Assembly (NCBI RefSeq): GCF_026212465.1
Contig: NC_080052.1
Location: 31,232,326 to 31,296,325 of the forward strand
From: Amaranthus tricolor
Lineage: Eukaryota > Streptophyta > Magnoliopsida > Caryophyllales > Amaranthaceae
Reading direction: 5' to 3'
DNA length: 64,000 nt
Part shown: in pieces, positions 42,753 to 54,748 of the stretch
Position numbering within the stretch: the stretch's first letter is position 1
Layout of the letters: each line of letters starts with the position of its first letter
Translations under genes and position numbers: made by a program
The notes under the pieces: model-generated
What the model was told of the DNA's origin: nothing
Seen by the model: only the letters and a program-made list of their open reading frames with translations
Databases searched by the model: none

Positions 42753-45700
42753 ATGTCAGTAAATGGATCAACATTTCATTGCCTCCTGGACAGTGGAGCA
42801 ACACATACGATATTGAAAAATCGAGAATATTTTTCAAACGTAAAATTGCTTGAGGCAAATGTCAATACCATATCAGGAACAACAAAATTAATTGAAGGCA
42901 CTAGAAAAGCATGCATCATACTCACTATGGGCACAAAATTAGTAATAAATGATGCACTATACTAAATCTCGAAGAAATATTATCAGTTTCAAGGCAATAC
43001 GGCAAAATGGTTACCATATGGAAACCAAAATCATAAATGAAAAAGAATTCTTATGCCTTACAACAGAAAGTAATGGAACGAAAATTATCCTTAAAAGGAT
43101 GCCAGCATATTCATCGGGGTTGTATCTCACTCATATACGCCCGATTGAAATAAATGTGATAAGACTAGACAATAAGGAACTATTCACTCTATGGCATGAC
43201 CGCTTAGGTCATCCTGGCACTGGGATGATGCATAAAATAATAGAAAATTCAGTCGGGTACCCACTAAGAAATATTAAAATTCCCCAGTCAAATGAACTCT
43301 TATGCACCTCTTGTTCTCTTAGAAAATTTATTACTAGACCATCAGTAAATAAGATTATTACTGAATCTATTATATTTCTTGAAAGAATTCAAGGAGATAT
43401 ATGTGGGCCAATTAATCCACCATGTGGACCTTTTAGGTACTTCATGGTATTAATAGACGCTTCCACAAGATGGTCACATGTAAGCCTTCTATCAAGTAGA
43501 AACAATGAATTTGCAAAATTACTTGCACAAATCATCCAATTGAAAAATCATTTTTCTGATTATACTATAAAAAGTATTAGATTGGACAATGTCGGCGAAT
43601 TCGCATCTCAAACTTTTAATGATTATTGCATGTCAATTGGAATTAAAGTGAAACACCCTGTGCCACATGTTCACACACGAAATGGTCTTGCTGAATCCTT
43701 AATTAATAGATTGCAATTAATTGCAAGGACACTTCTAATGAAATCAAAATTACCATCATCGGCCTAGGGTTATGCAATATTACATGCAGCATCATTGATT
43801 AGGCTAAGACCTACAATTTATCATAAATATTCGCCAATGCAATTAGTAACTGGTCATGAACCAAATATTTCACATTTGAAAATCTTTGGATGCGCTGTAT
43901 ATGTGCCCATTGCTCCCCTTCAACGTACAAAAATGGGTCCACAAAGAAGAATGAGAATATATGTCGGTTTTGAATCTCCATCAATCATTCGGTATCTTGA
44001 ACCATTAACTGGTGATCAATTTCAAGCTAGATTTGTTGATTGCCACTTTAATGAGACAATATTCCCGTTCTTAGGCGGAGAGGATGTGGACTTACAGAAA
44101 AGAAATATGGAACTTATTTGGAAAACAACACATTTAGAATATTTAGACCCAAAAACAAAATCATGTGAACAAGAAGTATAACGAATTGTTCATTTACAAA
44201 GTTGCTAACCAATTACCTGATGCATTCACAGATACTAAGAAAGTTACAAAATCACATATACCAGCAGCATATACTCCTACTCGAATAGAAATTCCTGATG
44301 AAAAGACAAAAAGTAACGAAATTATTGTGCAAAGAAAACGTGGAAGGCCACTTGGTTCAAAAGATTTAAAACCAAGAAAATTAAGAAAACAAGAAGGTGC
44401 ACCAAATGATACTCAAAATGAAAATGAGAATAAAGGAGAAAATCAAGATATCTCCGATAATGAAAAAGATGAAAATTATGAAACCTCAATAAATAATATT
44501 TTCTCCAAGAAAAAATGGAATTGAAAAGAGATCGTTCCAAAAGAATCCTTTGCTTATTCTGTAGCTATTGATATAATAAATGATGAAAATAGTCTTAAAC
44601 CAATGTCGATAAATGAATGCAGAAAAAGACCTGATTGGCCAAGATGGAAAGAAGCAATTAAGGCAGAATTAAAATCATTAGAAAAAAGAGAAGTTTTTGG
44701 GCAAATTTTACAAACTCCAAAATGCATAAAACCTGTAGGCTTCAAATGGGTATTTGTAAGAAAAAGAAATGAGAAAAATGAAATTGTCATATACAAGGCA
44801 AGACTTGTAGCTCAAGGTTTTTCTCAAATGTCAGGAAATTGATTATGAAGAAACATATTCCCCAGTAGTTGATGCAACCACACTCAGATTTTTGGTAAGT
44901 TTAACAGTTTCTCAATCCCTACACATGAGATTGATGGTTGTCGTAACTGCGTATTTATATGGGTCACTCGACGCAGACATCTATATGAAGGTCCATGAAA
45001 AACTAAACTTACCAATAAAGAATGTAACTAGAGAAATGTTTTCTATAAAATTAAAGAGATCATTGTATGGATTAAAGCAATCTGGGCGAATGTGGTATAA
45101 TCGTTTGAGTGAATACCTTATGAAAGCAAGATTCAAAAACAACCAAATTAGTCCATGTGTATTCATCAAACAATCTCAATTCGGTTTCGTAATAATTATT
45201 GTGTTTGTAGATGACTTAAGTCTGATTGGAACTCCAAGAGAAATTGAGATAACAGCTAAATATAAAGGATGACCCATTCTGTCCACAAGAAGAAAACGAA
45301 GAAATTTTAGGCCCAGAAGTGCCATACTTGAATGCCATTAGTGCTTTAATGTACTTAGCAAATAATACAAGACCAGATATAGCATTTTCTGTAAATTTAT
45401 TAGCTAGGTATAGTAATGCACCAACATAAAGACATTGGAATGGGGTAAAGCATCTATTTCGATACATAAAGGGAACTATAGACCTTAAATTATTTTTCCA
45501 GTCAGGAAATGATGTCATACTCACTATATATGCTGATGCAGGATATCTATTTGATCCACATATGGCCAAGTCACAAACTGGATATGTATTTACATATGCA
45601 GGAACCGTAATATCTTGGAAATCAACAAAACAAACTCTAACGGCTACATCCTCAAATCATACAGAACTTATAGCTTTATATTAAGCCATCCGAGAGTGTG

Positions 45701-46020
45701 TATGGTTGAGATCTATGATCAGCCAACTCCAAAAAGACTGTGGCTTAAACGGTACAACTAGGGCACCAACTACAATTTATGAAGATAATGATGCATGTAT
45801 CAACCAAGTCAGAGAAGGATACATTAGGGGAGACAGAACAAAACACTTGTCACCAAAATTATTCTTCGCACATGATCTGCAGAAAGATAAAAAGATAAAA
45901 GTCTAAGAAACTCAATCATGTGAAAACCCCGTTGATTTATTCACAAAGTCACTCCCGTCAAAGCAATTCAAGTATTTGGTACGCAAGATTGGAATGTGCC
46001 GATTTCGAGACATAAGTTAA
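42753..46020 (+). pseudogene. Copia Pol (protease, integrase, reverse transcriptase, RNase H), broken
   Basis: The protease has the DSGATHT active-site motif near 42790. The pre-integrase zinc finger (HDRLGHPG then CTSCSLRK) and integrase core (GDICGP, IDASTRW, RLDN) follow at 42949-43767, then a TAG stop and continuation to 44181. Reverse transcriptase begins near 44603 (KPVGFKWVF, YKARLVAQGFSQ) with the FVDD catalytic motif near 45210. The frame then breaks at about 45263, where roughly 100 residues of the RT thumb/connection region appear deleted. RNase H follows (TRPDIAFSVNLLARY, YEDNDACINQ, DRTKHLSPK) to about 46020, with more stops. It is non-functional. Confidence 0.9.
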
Positions 46021-46165
46021 CTTCAGGGGGAGAAATATGCTTGTTGTACTCTTTTTTCCTTTGATCAGGTTTTTTTTATCCCACTGGGTTTTTCCTGATA
46101 AAGGTTTTTTTTTAATGAGACAATTTAGGACTATGAGTGTCATAATAAAATTTCCATAATGCATT

Positions 46166-46175
46166 CAAGGGGAAG
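46166..46175 (+). promoter_or_regulatory. Polypurine tract of the copia element
   Basis: CAAGGGGAAG immediately precedes the 3' LTR and would prime plus-strand synthesis. Confidence 0.7.
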
Positions 46176-46362
46176 TATTATAATTTGATTTGACAATTCA
46201 TGAATGCATTGGGATGAAGAATCCTATCTTCATGAATAGTATTGTAATGTTTAGTATAAAAGCATCGTCTTGTATTGTAAATGGATGTAATATATTGATA
46301 TATAAAGAATATATCAATCCCTTATACTACTTTTCTCCTTATATTCTCCCTACCTTTTATCA
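46176..46362 (+). repeat. 3' LTR of the copia element (187 bp)
   Basis: Matches the 5' LTR with about 11 substitutions and a 1-bp gap. It ends CCTTTTATCA and is followed by GAATA. Confidence 0.9.
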
Positions 46363-46899
46363 GAATAATAGTTATTGAAGTTGAGTTGTGAAGTAGTTGT
46401 ATTGTTCATTTGGTTGTGACTTTGTGAGTGTCCTCTTGCTTGTAACCTATAAGGAGTAAGAACCAAATGTTGAACACTAACATTAAAATTCTCTACAATA
46501 ATATAGCATATAAATCCAAAATTCCATTTTTGTAATGCATCACATGAAAAAACATTTCATGATCTGGTCTTCACAAGTTGCAAAGTTAGTTAACAATTCT
46601 GTATATAAATGCTAATTGCCATGGAAATTACAGTAAATCACCCACCAAAACTCGTCGTGAAATTTCCAGCCAACGAAAGGACACTTAACTCATACTCGTA
46701 ACTGGCATAAGCAAGGCAAGAGAGAGTTTGCCGATCCCTTCATCCCCGAAAAACAAATAACACAGGAAGAAGGGCAGAAAAAATAGAGAAATGCACTATA
46801 AAATTGTTAACTAAAATCAAATGTCTACCTAGTTAGATGAAGCCCTACATCTATATGCCCAAATGGGTTTGCTTTTAAGTATGAGTCGAACAAAAGAGG
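46363..46899. other. Flank between the copia element and the cysteine-rich gene
   Basis: Should contain the 3' UTR of the minus-strand cysteine-rich gene. Nothing else recognised. Confidence 0.6.
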
Positions 46900-49800
46900 T
46901 TAAGCAGAAGTCCCAGGCACATCGTCCTCCATAGGTGGTTGGGGTGTAACGGCTTTTTTGGATGGTTTTGGTGTAGGCGGAGGTTTAGATGGCCGATTTA
47001 CTGGGTGGCATTCTTCGACCTGCTTAGAAGGCATGTCAAACTGTACCACATATAAACGAAAGAAAACAATCAGAATTCAGAATTTTATGTTAGGATCGGG
47101 TTATGTACATCAAAACATGTGGTTCAACTTCATGAACGAATGTGCTATGGAAAGAACCGGCACTTCTGAAAGCTTGTATACATATTATTAGATCAGGGAT
47201 GCAGACCCACCTTGTAACCACAACCAGCAACACAAGCATGGAAACATTCCTGTAGACAAGTGCATAAAGAATGTATATGAGACGCTTTAGGCTTAAAAAG
47301 AACGAATTAACGCTAAGTTGAAATAGCAAGAACTTCGAAGGTCATAAAAAAGATAGTAACAAAAGAGGAAAAAATCATCATAATCATACCCTTGTTCATT
47401 AAAGCTATGATATGGGGAGAATTGGATTACGGTAGATCATCATCATCTATGTAAAGGTTGATACCTTTGAATCAGATGAGCAGTGTGTGAACAACAACAT
47501 GCCAACAACCCTTATGCCTAGTAGCTCTAGCTCGATGGGGTTTTGAGTGATCGGATGTACACAATCTATGTAAAGAAATTATTCCCCATTGACCCATAAT
47601 TGCAAATAGCATCTACACCTTCACATAAATAAGAAGCGCAACAATAGAGCAGAAATGTGGTAACGGTCGCTATCGCGGTCATGGAATGGTGATGCGGTCA
47701 GGAGTTATGCAGTTATTGTAACGCTAAATATTGGTCAAAAGCATGAGATATCCTTTAGTAGGGCCCAAAACAGTTTTTGACGCATTTACAACGCGAAAGA
47801 TATTGGTTCGTTTTTCCGGATAACCTTTATAATGCGGCCAATGTGATGCGATGCCACCTTGTTTTCGCACTGTGAGCGCAAATAATTCATTGAGCATTGT
47901 GTATTTACATATAATATTGACAAGTGCAATTATTTGCACTTATTTGTGTTATTTCCACATTCCTTATGCGATGTTTTAGTGGGTTTTAGGTAGTGTTGTT
48001 AGTGTTATTTGATATTTTTGTCTCATATGTTTAATATTGTATTTTATATAATTTGAGGCAAAAATCGGAGTTTTATTAGGTTTCGGGGTTGATAAGAGGT
48101 GAAGGTTTGGAGAAATAACCTAAAACCCTTAAAAGTGAAGAGATCGAGCCAAACAAGCCCCAAGGGAAAGAAACGAGTCGTAGCTAAGGAGCATTAAAAA
48201 GCCACGACTCGTTGCAGAGCAAATGGAGTCCAGAACAAAAGCGACGAGTCGTCCCTATTCAGCCACGACTCATCGCATATCCACTGAAGTCATCAGAGCA
48301 TTCTAGAGCCAAAGCAACGAGTCGTCCCACATATGCCACGACTCGTCGCATACTTACTGATCTAAGCGACGAGTCGTCTCCAACTTGCCACGACTCGTCC
48401 CACATTCACTGAACTCACATACCCTAGGCAGAACAAAAGCGACGAGTCGTCGCCCCTGATGTCACGAGTCGTCGCCAGCACGTCAGGTGCCTTTTACGTG
48501 TGTTTTGACGGTTACTTTTTGGAACCACTATAAATAATGGTAGTTATTTTTTATCATTAAGTTAGTTTTAATTTTTTATTTTTTTCAGAATTTTTCTTTT
48601 TGTTCTTCTCCATCGAGAGCTCTTTGTTATTAAACTCCATTGTTACGTTAAATTTTCTTGCAATTTACATTTACGTTCTTCTCGATTAGTAAGTTTTCTT
48701 TGTTTATTGCTTTGTTATTTATCTTCGTGCATGGAAATCATTCATCATTTTCATGTTTAGTGTTTCAATTAAGTCATCATTCATCATAAATTGCATTTTC
48801 ATTACCTTGTCTAGTGAGTGGTTTTCCTCTTTAGGGTTAGGGTAAAAACCCTAATTCAAAGCATGTGATGATATTTTATTGATTAATTGTGTGAAATTTG
48901 GATTTATGATTAAACCTATTCTTAATGAATCTTAGTTTAGATATCTTTATTAACTTTTTCAATAAAACAGAAGTTTGAGATTAAGATTAATTTAGGATTG
49001 AAATATATTTAAGTTAAATTCCTATTAGTTTAGCCAATAAAACGGAAGTTTGAGGATAACACTACTAAGGTCTTAAACCGATATTGATCAATAGAGCGGA
49101 AACTTGAGGTTAATTAGATCACGTTTAACTATGCCAATGACTCAAATTCATACAACTATGAGAGTAATTGACTCCCATTTTAGAATAAGGTGATTCCCAA
49201 CGCCCTAGATTTGTCATATTATTATTATCTTCGTATTAGTCATTGTCTTAGCTTTAATTATTAGTTTTATTTGCATTGTAGTATTAGTTTCTCAACCCAA
49301 CTGCTTGTTGATCCGTGTCTCATAGTCATAAATCGAACAAATTAGTTAACTCGCTTCCCTGAGTTCGACCCGTTTAGCTACACGTACATCGTGCGCTTGC
49401 GGTTAAATAAAATTCACACATCAAATATTTATTTATGTAACCAGCCCCGTATGTTGGGATTACGACTTTGACATTGTTCTTGTCCAGTATCAATTAACAC
49501 AAACAATAAATTAATGTATGGAATAATAATAAAGGAACTACAAGTGCGGGATTAAAGTAGCACTTAGTAAGAATGGAAACCTCAGAGTAACTCGCGTCTC
49601 CAGGAGAACGATCAATATAAGCACTCCATTGCTGATCCTTAAATACGGGATCCTTATAGCATATCTGGTCACATTCACTCACACCTGGATGCCACACATT
49701 AAGATTGAAAATAGATCAGTTATGTGTGCAGCTTTCAGTTCCTCTTTTAAAGGGAAAATACAACTTTTCTTTATTAAAAAAAAAAAGGATATATTGCTGA

Positions 49801-52080
49801 GCTCGGATACATTCTACAGCAAAGAAAAGGAAGACAATTGGGCCAAGTCTAATTTTGTTAAAAAATTCATGTGCCAAAAATTGCGGAAAGTTGTTTAGGA
49901 GCCCGAGTTAAGACAAGGAACACAGAACATTAAAACTGAAATGTCCTTATTAAGGGACTTCAATTCATGGACTTGAAAAGACTTGGCCAGTTGTGCACTT
50001 GTGTTCAATAAGAAAGCTTTTGCAGTCATATGAAGGTTGTTGTCCAGATGCTAAAACCCAGCAAATTCCAAAAAAGGAACAGGTGAGTTCGAGAGTTCAA
50101 TTTGATTGGAAAAAAGGACTAAATTTCCATACAGATGAGCATTATTTAGGGCCGTTCCTAAGGGTAATTTTGAGGTGCAACCGCCTAGAGCCCAGCTCAT
50201 GAAGGGGCCCAAATTGAGTTTTTTAATTAAGCGCATGACCACCGAACTACATAGAAAAACGAACTTAAACTTTACTCACATAAGCGCTCTTTTTCTATTT
50301 TCTGCCTAGGGCCTAAAAATTATTAGGAACGGCAATTGCCAACCTCCTTTCCTTTATAAGAGTAGTGCCATCGTAGCATATGTGAGAAAATTTATTTGTT
50401 TTCCACATTTTTCAACAACTAACCAACAAATAGATGCTCGTTTTGCTCAAAAATAAACGGGGACACATACGATTAAGAAAAGAAGTCTTAAAGTGACACT
50501 ATTTAACTTATACACAATATACAAAATACTCCTCCGTCCCAGTCAAACAACCCCATTTGCTTTAGGCACAAAGACTAAAATGCAAAAGGAAAATACTGGT
50601 ATGTTAACTTACATTGACAATCGACATATCTATACACAATTGCATATTACAGTAAAAGACATGTCGTAGACTCAATATGATTCAATTGTCTCAAACACAT
50701 GAAAGACCGTCCAAGATAAAGGAAGAGAAATACTTACATTCATCCCAAGTGTCCCCATCAGCACCGCATCCCTTTTTGCAAAAGACTCTCCCTATAGAAT
50801 ACATAAAGCATCGTAAATTACCAGTAGTAACCATCTAACTTGTCGAACAAATAAAATCACAACTCATCATGAATAGCAATGCCTTCATATATAACTTGGA
50901 TGATATTTTCCGATTGCAATGCACACAAATGTCAACACAAGGATGATAGCAACTCAAACAAGACAATATGAAAATGCACTAAACCCTATAACTAGACACA
51001 TAAGGTTTCACATATCTATTATTCAAGGAGGTGGAAGATTAGTTTGTAGGACAACCATTATATAAAAATAGGAGTGATAGCAACACCAATCCATACAAAG
51101 GCAAGTAATTAGAGCAAAGACTTGATTTCTAAAATAAAAACTAGTCTTGATTACATCACTAACCACTGAACCAACATTCAACATCCCATAACCCCAATGA
51201 TATTAAGTGGCTCCCACATAAGTAGGGTTAGCGAGAGTCGAATATACGCAACATTACTCTTGTTAGTTATAACAAAAGAGATTGTTTCTAATCGACCCAA
51301 TCATGATCTCCAACTTCACATAAACAAGAAGTTTGAATAATTTCCGAAAAAATAAAGGACAAAACTCATAATTTGTTTTTTTTTCTTGTCTTGGTTTCAT
51401 GAAAGTGTAGGACTCAAACCCAAGCCTATGGTAGAAGTACAACATCCTTAAAGTCTAAAATTGTACTAGTTATGGTACTTGCATCAACATGCTCAAGGGA
51501 AATCATAAAGACAATGTGCATCAACTTGCACCCTAATTTAGATATTCATTTTCATTTTTATTCTTCATTTTCAAATATTTTTCTAAAAAAGGTTTGTTCA
51601 ATCCCGGGTACTAATATGTCCTTTCTCACCTTCCTTACATTATACATTAATCATTCAAGATCATTTACTCTCAAATTTGCATAAAAATCAAAAAAGTCAA
51701 AGCATTTATTAATATTCCCATCGAACAATTGATAACACAGATGAATTATAGCCTGTCAATTATAATTAAAAAATCACCTTTATAAAACAAAATGAATAAA
51801 AAATTCATCAATTACACACAAAAATTAATAAATTGAACAGGGCTAAAGACTCAACCTTTAAATCAACCCAACAAAAAAACTGAAAAAAACTGCAAATAAA
51901 TATTAAGGAAGGAATAAACAAGAACAGAAAAACTTGAAAAAAATGAAATTCCATAGAAAAATTGAAAAGAAGGAAAAAGAATATACAGGGAATCTGGGTA
52001 AGAGCAGCAAATTTATGGGTGCATTGGGTGCCACAAGGAGATGCCCATTGCTGAGGAATTATGTCCCCTATCTCTTTCAT
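46900..52080 (-). CDS. Conserved plant cysteine-rich protein of unknown function
   Basis: Five minus-strand exons, 52080-51987, 50791-50738, 49684-49581, 47249-47211 and 47040-46900, join with GT-AG borders to 144 codons (143 residues). The join recreates IPWRVFCKKGC, DTWDECVSECDQICYKDP and YSEECFHACVAGCGYKF, which I recall from uncharacterised plant proteins. Cysteines are spaced with CX3C regularity: C16/C20, C36/C40, C50/C54/C58 and C86/C90/C94. The C-terminal tail is Pro/Lys-rich, then acidic. No signal peptide or membrane segment is evident. Twin CX3C or CX9C proteins often use disulphide-linked helices, as in the mitochondrial intermembrane space, but that location is speculation here. 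Intron 3 has received a solo LTR. Confidence 0.82.
47650..47882 (+). repeat. Dispersed repeat, full-length plus-strand copy
   Basis: Begins GGTAACGGTCGCTATCGCGG and ends near TTGTTTTCGCACTGTGAGCG. It pairs with the reverse copy at 33850-34085 and partial copies at 19880 and possibly 36700. It lies 31 bp before the target duplication of the solo LTR. Confidence 0.65.
47918..49423 (+). mobile_element. Solo LTR (1,506 bp), probably Ty3/gypsy type
   Basis: The segment starts TGACAAGTGCAATTATTTGC and ends CACACATCA. It is flanked by perfect 5-bp duplications, AATAT at 47913-47917 and 49424-49428. TG...CA ends, a TATA-like ACTATAAATAATGG near 48529 and the absence of any internal coding domain fit a solo LTR left by LTR-LTR recombination. 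The first 20 bp contain an inverted repeat (AAGTGCAA / TTGCACTT). The gypsy assignment rests only on length and style. It lies in intron 3 of the cysteine-rich gene, in the opposite orientation. Confidence 0.85.
48173..48475. repeat. Array of alternating inverted words (ACGAGTCGT / ACGACTCGT) inside the solo LTR
   Basis: About five units, each with GCGACGAGTCGTC, a short spacer, then GCCACGACTCGTCGCA. Units are about 50-70 bp apart. The two words are reverse complements, so each unit can form a hairpin. The array lies upstream of the TATA-like site, in the presumed U3 region. Confidence 0.85.
50149..50335. mobile_element. MITE-like element with GGGCCGTTCCTAA ends
   Basis: GGGCCGTTCCTAA at the left pairs with TTAGGAACGGCAA at the right. 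No ORF of note. It lies in intron 2 of the cysteine-rich gene. Confidence 0.5.
51190..51330. repeat. SINE-like dispersed repeat, copy 2
   Basis: Contains CCCAATGATATTAAGTGGCT, GAGAGTCGAATATACGCAAC and CATGATCTCCAACTTCACAT in the same order as the copy at 28625. It lies in intron 1 of the cysteine-rich gene. Confidence 0.6.
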
Positions 52081-53063
52081 TTTTTTTATTTAATGTTTCT
52101 TTGGTTTTTTCCTCAAAAAATCCCTTCAATAATAATAAAAAACTTTCAAAATTAATGATTTCCACTCTGAAATTAATCCTACTTAAGAAACTAAACCTAA
52201 CCTGGCCTAAAGTAAAGCAGAGATGGAGAGGAAAAGAGACATTTGAGGAAGACAAAAAGGAGGGGAATTAAGATGGAGATTGCCAGATTGGTCTGAACCT
52301 CTCGGGGAATCAAGAGGTATTCTTGTCAGTTTTTTGTCCATTGATTTTTTTCTCCAATGAGATAAGATGGGCCTTGGGCTGGGCTACCAACATACATATT
52401 TCATACCCAACCCACTAATACTTTATTTTGACTTTTTATTTAGATTTTGATTTTTTTTTTTCACAATCATCTTACAGTGAGACATGTCTCATACTTGAGT
52501 TAAATAGTTTAATAATTGAAATTTTTTATAGGCTTTTTGTTTTAAGGTTGTCTCACCGTGAGAAAGTTGCATACAAAATGGGTTAGATTTTTTTAGTTGG
52601 TAGTCGATTAAACAATCAAAAAATATTAGGTAAAAAACACTCATATTGGTTTCTGCGATATAGAAAAATTAAAGGACAAATGAATTTATCAATTTTTTTA
52701 TTTGTTAGTTTATTTTTTCTCTAATAAACACTCAATTAACCAATAATCAATTTTTATCTCCATTAACAATTAGACTTTAATAAAAAAAATTAATACTACC
52801 AGCTATTCAAATAATTTAACTAAACTCTTAACAATCAATTGACAAATAACTCAATTTTCAATTGTAGACCCTAATAATATTATCATTTATTGCATAATTA
52901 TTTTCTTTATTGGCCCCACCCAACTCACCCACCTACCTCTAATAAGAAAATAAAAAAGACTACTAGCATTGCTGATTATAAGTATGGCCATTGGGTTATG
53001 GCCCATCTAGAAATTGGAGATATTGGCTCATTGTGGGTTGGTGAGAAGAGAGTGGTACAGAAA
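52081..53063. other. Upstream region of the cysteine-rich gene
   Basis: Should carry the promoter and 5' UTR of the minus-strand gene. ORFs at 52013-52271 on both strands overlap exon 1 and look like shadows. The small MITE at 52470-52575 is the only repeat recognised. Confidence 0.5.
52470..52575. mobile_element. Short MITE-like element with GTGAGACA ends
   Basis: TCTTACAGTGAGACATG pairs with the reverse complement of the right end, TCTCACGGTGAGACAACC. Same style as the elements at 7183 and 21830. A related single end occurs near 58990. Confidence 0.45.
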
Positions 53064-53473
53064 ATTTGAAATAGATAAGTAAAATTATCAAAAAAAAAAA
53101 GTATACATTAAGCTATGTTTTAACTTATTTTCAAATATAAACGCTTAATTCTCAAATCTGAGGTGTGTGGGTTCTGTCGCACTTATTAACTGCGAACAAA
53201 GAGTTTGATTCAAAAAAAAGCCAAAGGAGTTGTTTGCACTTACTAACTACGAACAGAGTTGTTGGCTTTTTTTTGACTAAATATCCCGTTCGCAATTACT
53301 AACTGCGAACAACTTAGTTGATTTTTTTGACCAGTTTGCCTCTATTCGCAGTAACTAATTGCGAACAGAACCGAACATGAGCTCTGGGCTAGAGGCGCTT
53401 ACATTTGAAAATAAATTGAAATATAACTTAATATATGCTTTTTTTTGATGACTTTACTTATCTATTTTATAAA
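53064..53473. mobile_element. Fold-back element, family A copy 1 (GTTCGCAGTTA-type core)
   Basis: The left arm (ATAGATAAGTAAAATTATC ... AACTTATTTTCAAATATAA ... CGC) matches the reverse complement of the right arm (ATAGATAAGTAAAGTCATC ... AATTTATTTTCAAATGTAA ... CGC) over about 75 bp. The core carries at least seven degenerate copies of TTCGCAGTTA / TAACTGCGAAC in alternating orientation, separated by short A/T-rich spacers. No coding capacity. Confidence 0.8.
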
Positions 53474-53519
53474 CTCCAACAGTACAAGTGTTGAAGACGT
53501 GGGCTTTGTCTTTTAGCTT

Positions 53520-53690
53520 ATCTTATAGCACGAATAAGGAAGCCCCCAAGTAAGCCACGAGCCGTAGGCAAGGCCTTACGGCTAAAGCAACGACTAGCCG
53601 CTCGTGAAAAAGGCTTAGAAAATAGGTAGAAACTAAGTGAGGGGCTACTGCTAAAAAGGCGATGACTCGCTGCATTCTTTTTAAAATTGG
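53520..53690. other. Unclassified GC-richer patch with a short hairpin
   Basis: Contains GCCGTAGGCAAGGCCTTACG, which is nearly self-complementary, plus AACGACTAGCCGCTCGTG and GATGACTCGCTGC. It stands out from the AT-rich surroundings. The minus-strand 79-codon ORF over it shows no domain and is hydrophobic by composition. Confidence 0.35.
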
Positions 53691-54326
53691 CTTAACATTT
53701 AACAAAAATATCAATGTTATCAGTTGATCAAACGAGCCAATTAAGCCAACCAACACAACCATTTTAAAACATTCCCAGTGTAATTTTAATTAATGAGCTT
53801 GTATAATTGATTTGATTAATGGTTTACATGGAAGTGTTGGGGTAATTAGCTAATTGCTAGTAAAACTTAATTTGTTCTTTTGTGCTTCTTGTATTTTTTG
53901 AAACATCTTGCTAATGAAGGCCCTTGGCGCGTTCCTTAATAAGTTATAAATCAGTTTAAATAGTAAACTAAAATTGACTACTGTAATAAATCTTTAAATA
54001 CAAATTTATCTTCAACCATTTTTTTAGAGAAAGAATTTTAAAAAAATAATTTTCATATGTTTATCGTATATTCTCAACTATTTTTTTACTCATTGTAGAT
54101 TAAAAACTTTAAAAAATAGCAAAAATATAGTGAATTCAAAATTTGAAAATGATAAAACACAAGTCAAAACAAATAATTAAATAGACAGAAATGAATTAGA
54201 TCGATTATACTTTTTTCTAACTATGGGATAAAATTATTTTTAAATCACAATTTTAATTTTGAATTACGACCCAATAAATTTAAATTTATTTCAATTTGAA
54301 TAAAATTAAGAGGTCTTCAACAAATT

Positions 54327-54748
54327 CTTTTGGCAATAAATATTGAAAATTTGAAATCTTTAAGTCAAAAAATCAGAATCAAATAATCCAACTTTCAAAC
54401 TTATTCCAAATGTAAACGTGAAATTCCTAAACCTAAGGTTTGGGGCTGTTTGCAGTTAGTAACTGCGAACAAGTCAAAAAAGACTAAAATAGTTGTTCGC
54501 AGTTAACAAACAGCTATTTGACCTATTTTGTAACTGCGAATAACATGCTCCACAAAAACAGGTCAAATAGTTGTTCGCAGTTAGTAACTACGAACAACTA
54601 TTTTTGTCTTTTTTGACCATTAACTGTGAACAACTCCAAAATTTAAATTTGAGAATTTTATGAAATAAATTTGAAAGTTAAATTATTTAATTTATTTTTT
54701 TATTTTTTAACTTAAAGATTTCAAATTTTCATAAATATCGCAAAATAA
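54327..54748. mobile_element. Fold-back element, family A copy 2
   Basis: The left arm (GAAAATTTGAAATCTTTAAG, then AACTTTCAAACTTATT) matches the reverse complement of the right arm (GAAAATTTGAAATCTTTAAG, then AACTTTCAAATTTATT). The core again alternates GTTCGCAGTTA and TAACTGCGAAC with AAGTC / TTGACC spacers. Inner arm sequence also matches the element at 53064 (AACTTATT..CAAAT.TAAACG), so the two are one family. Length is about 410-420 bp, the same as copy 1. Confidence 0.8.

Noticed and set aside
48212..48412. 66-codon plus ORF
   Set aside because: It is read from the inverted-word array in the solo LTR.
48173..48475. Array that could be mistaken for a CRISPR
   Set aside because: Repeats alternate in orientation, spacers are irregular, and it lies inside a plant LTR with target duplications.
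53523..53762. 79-codon hydrophobic minus ORF
   Set aside because: No recognisable motif, no exon partners, and it sits in a repeat-rich patch.
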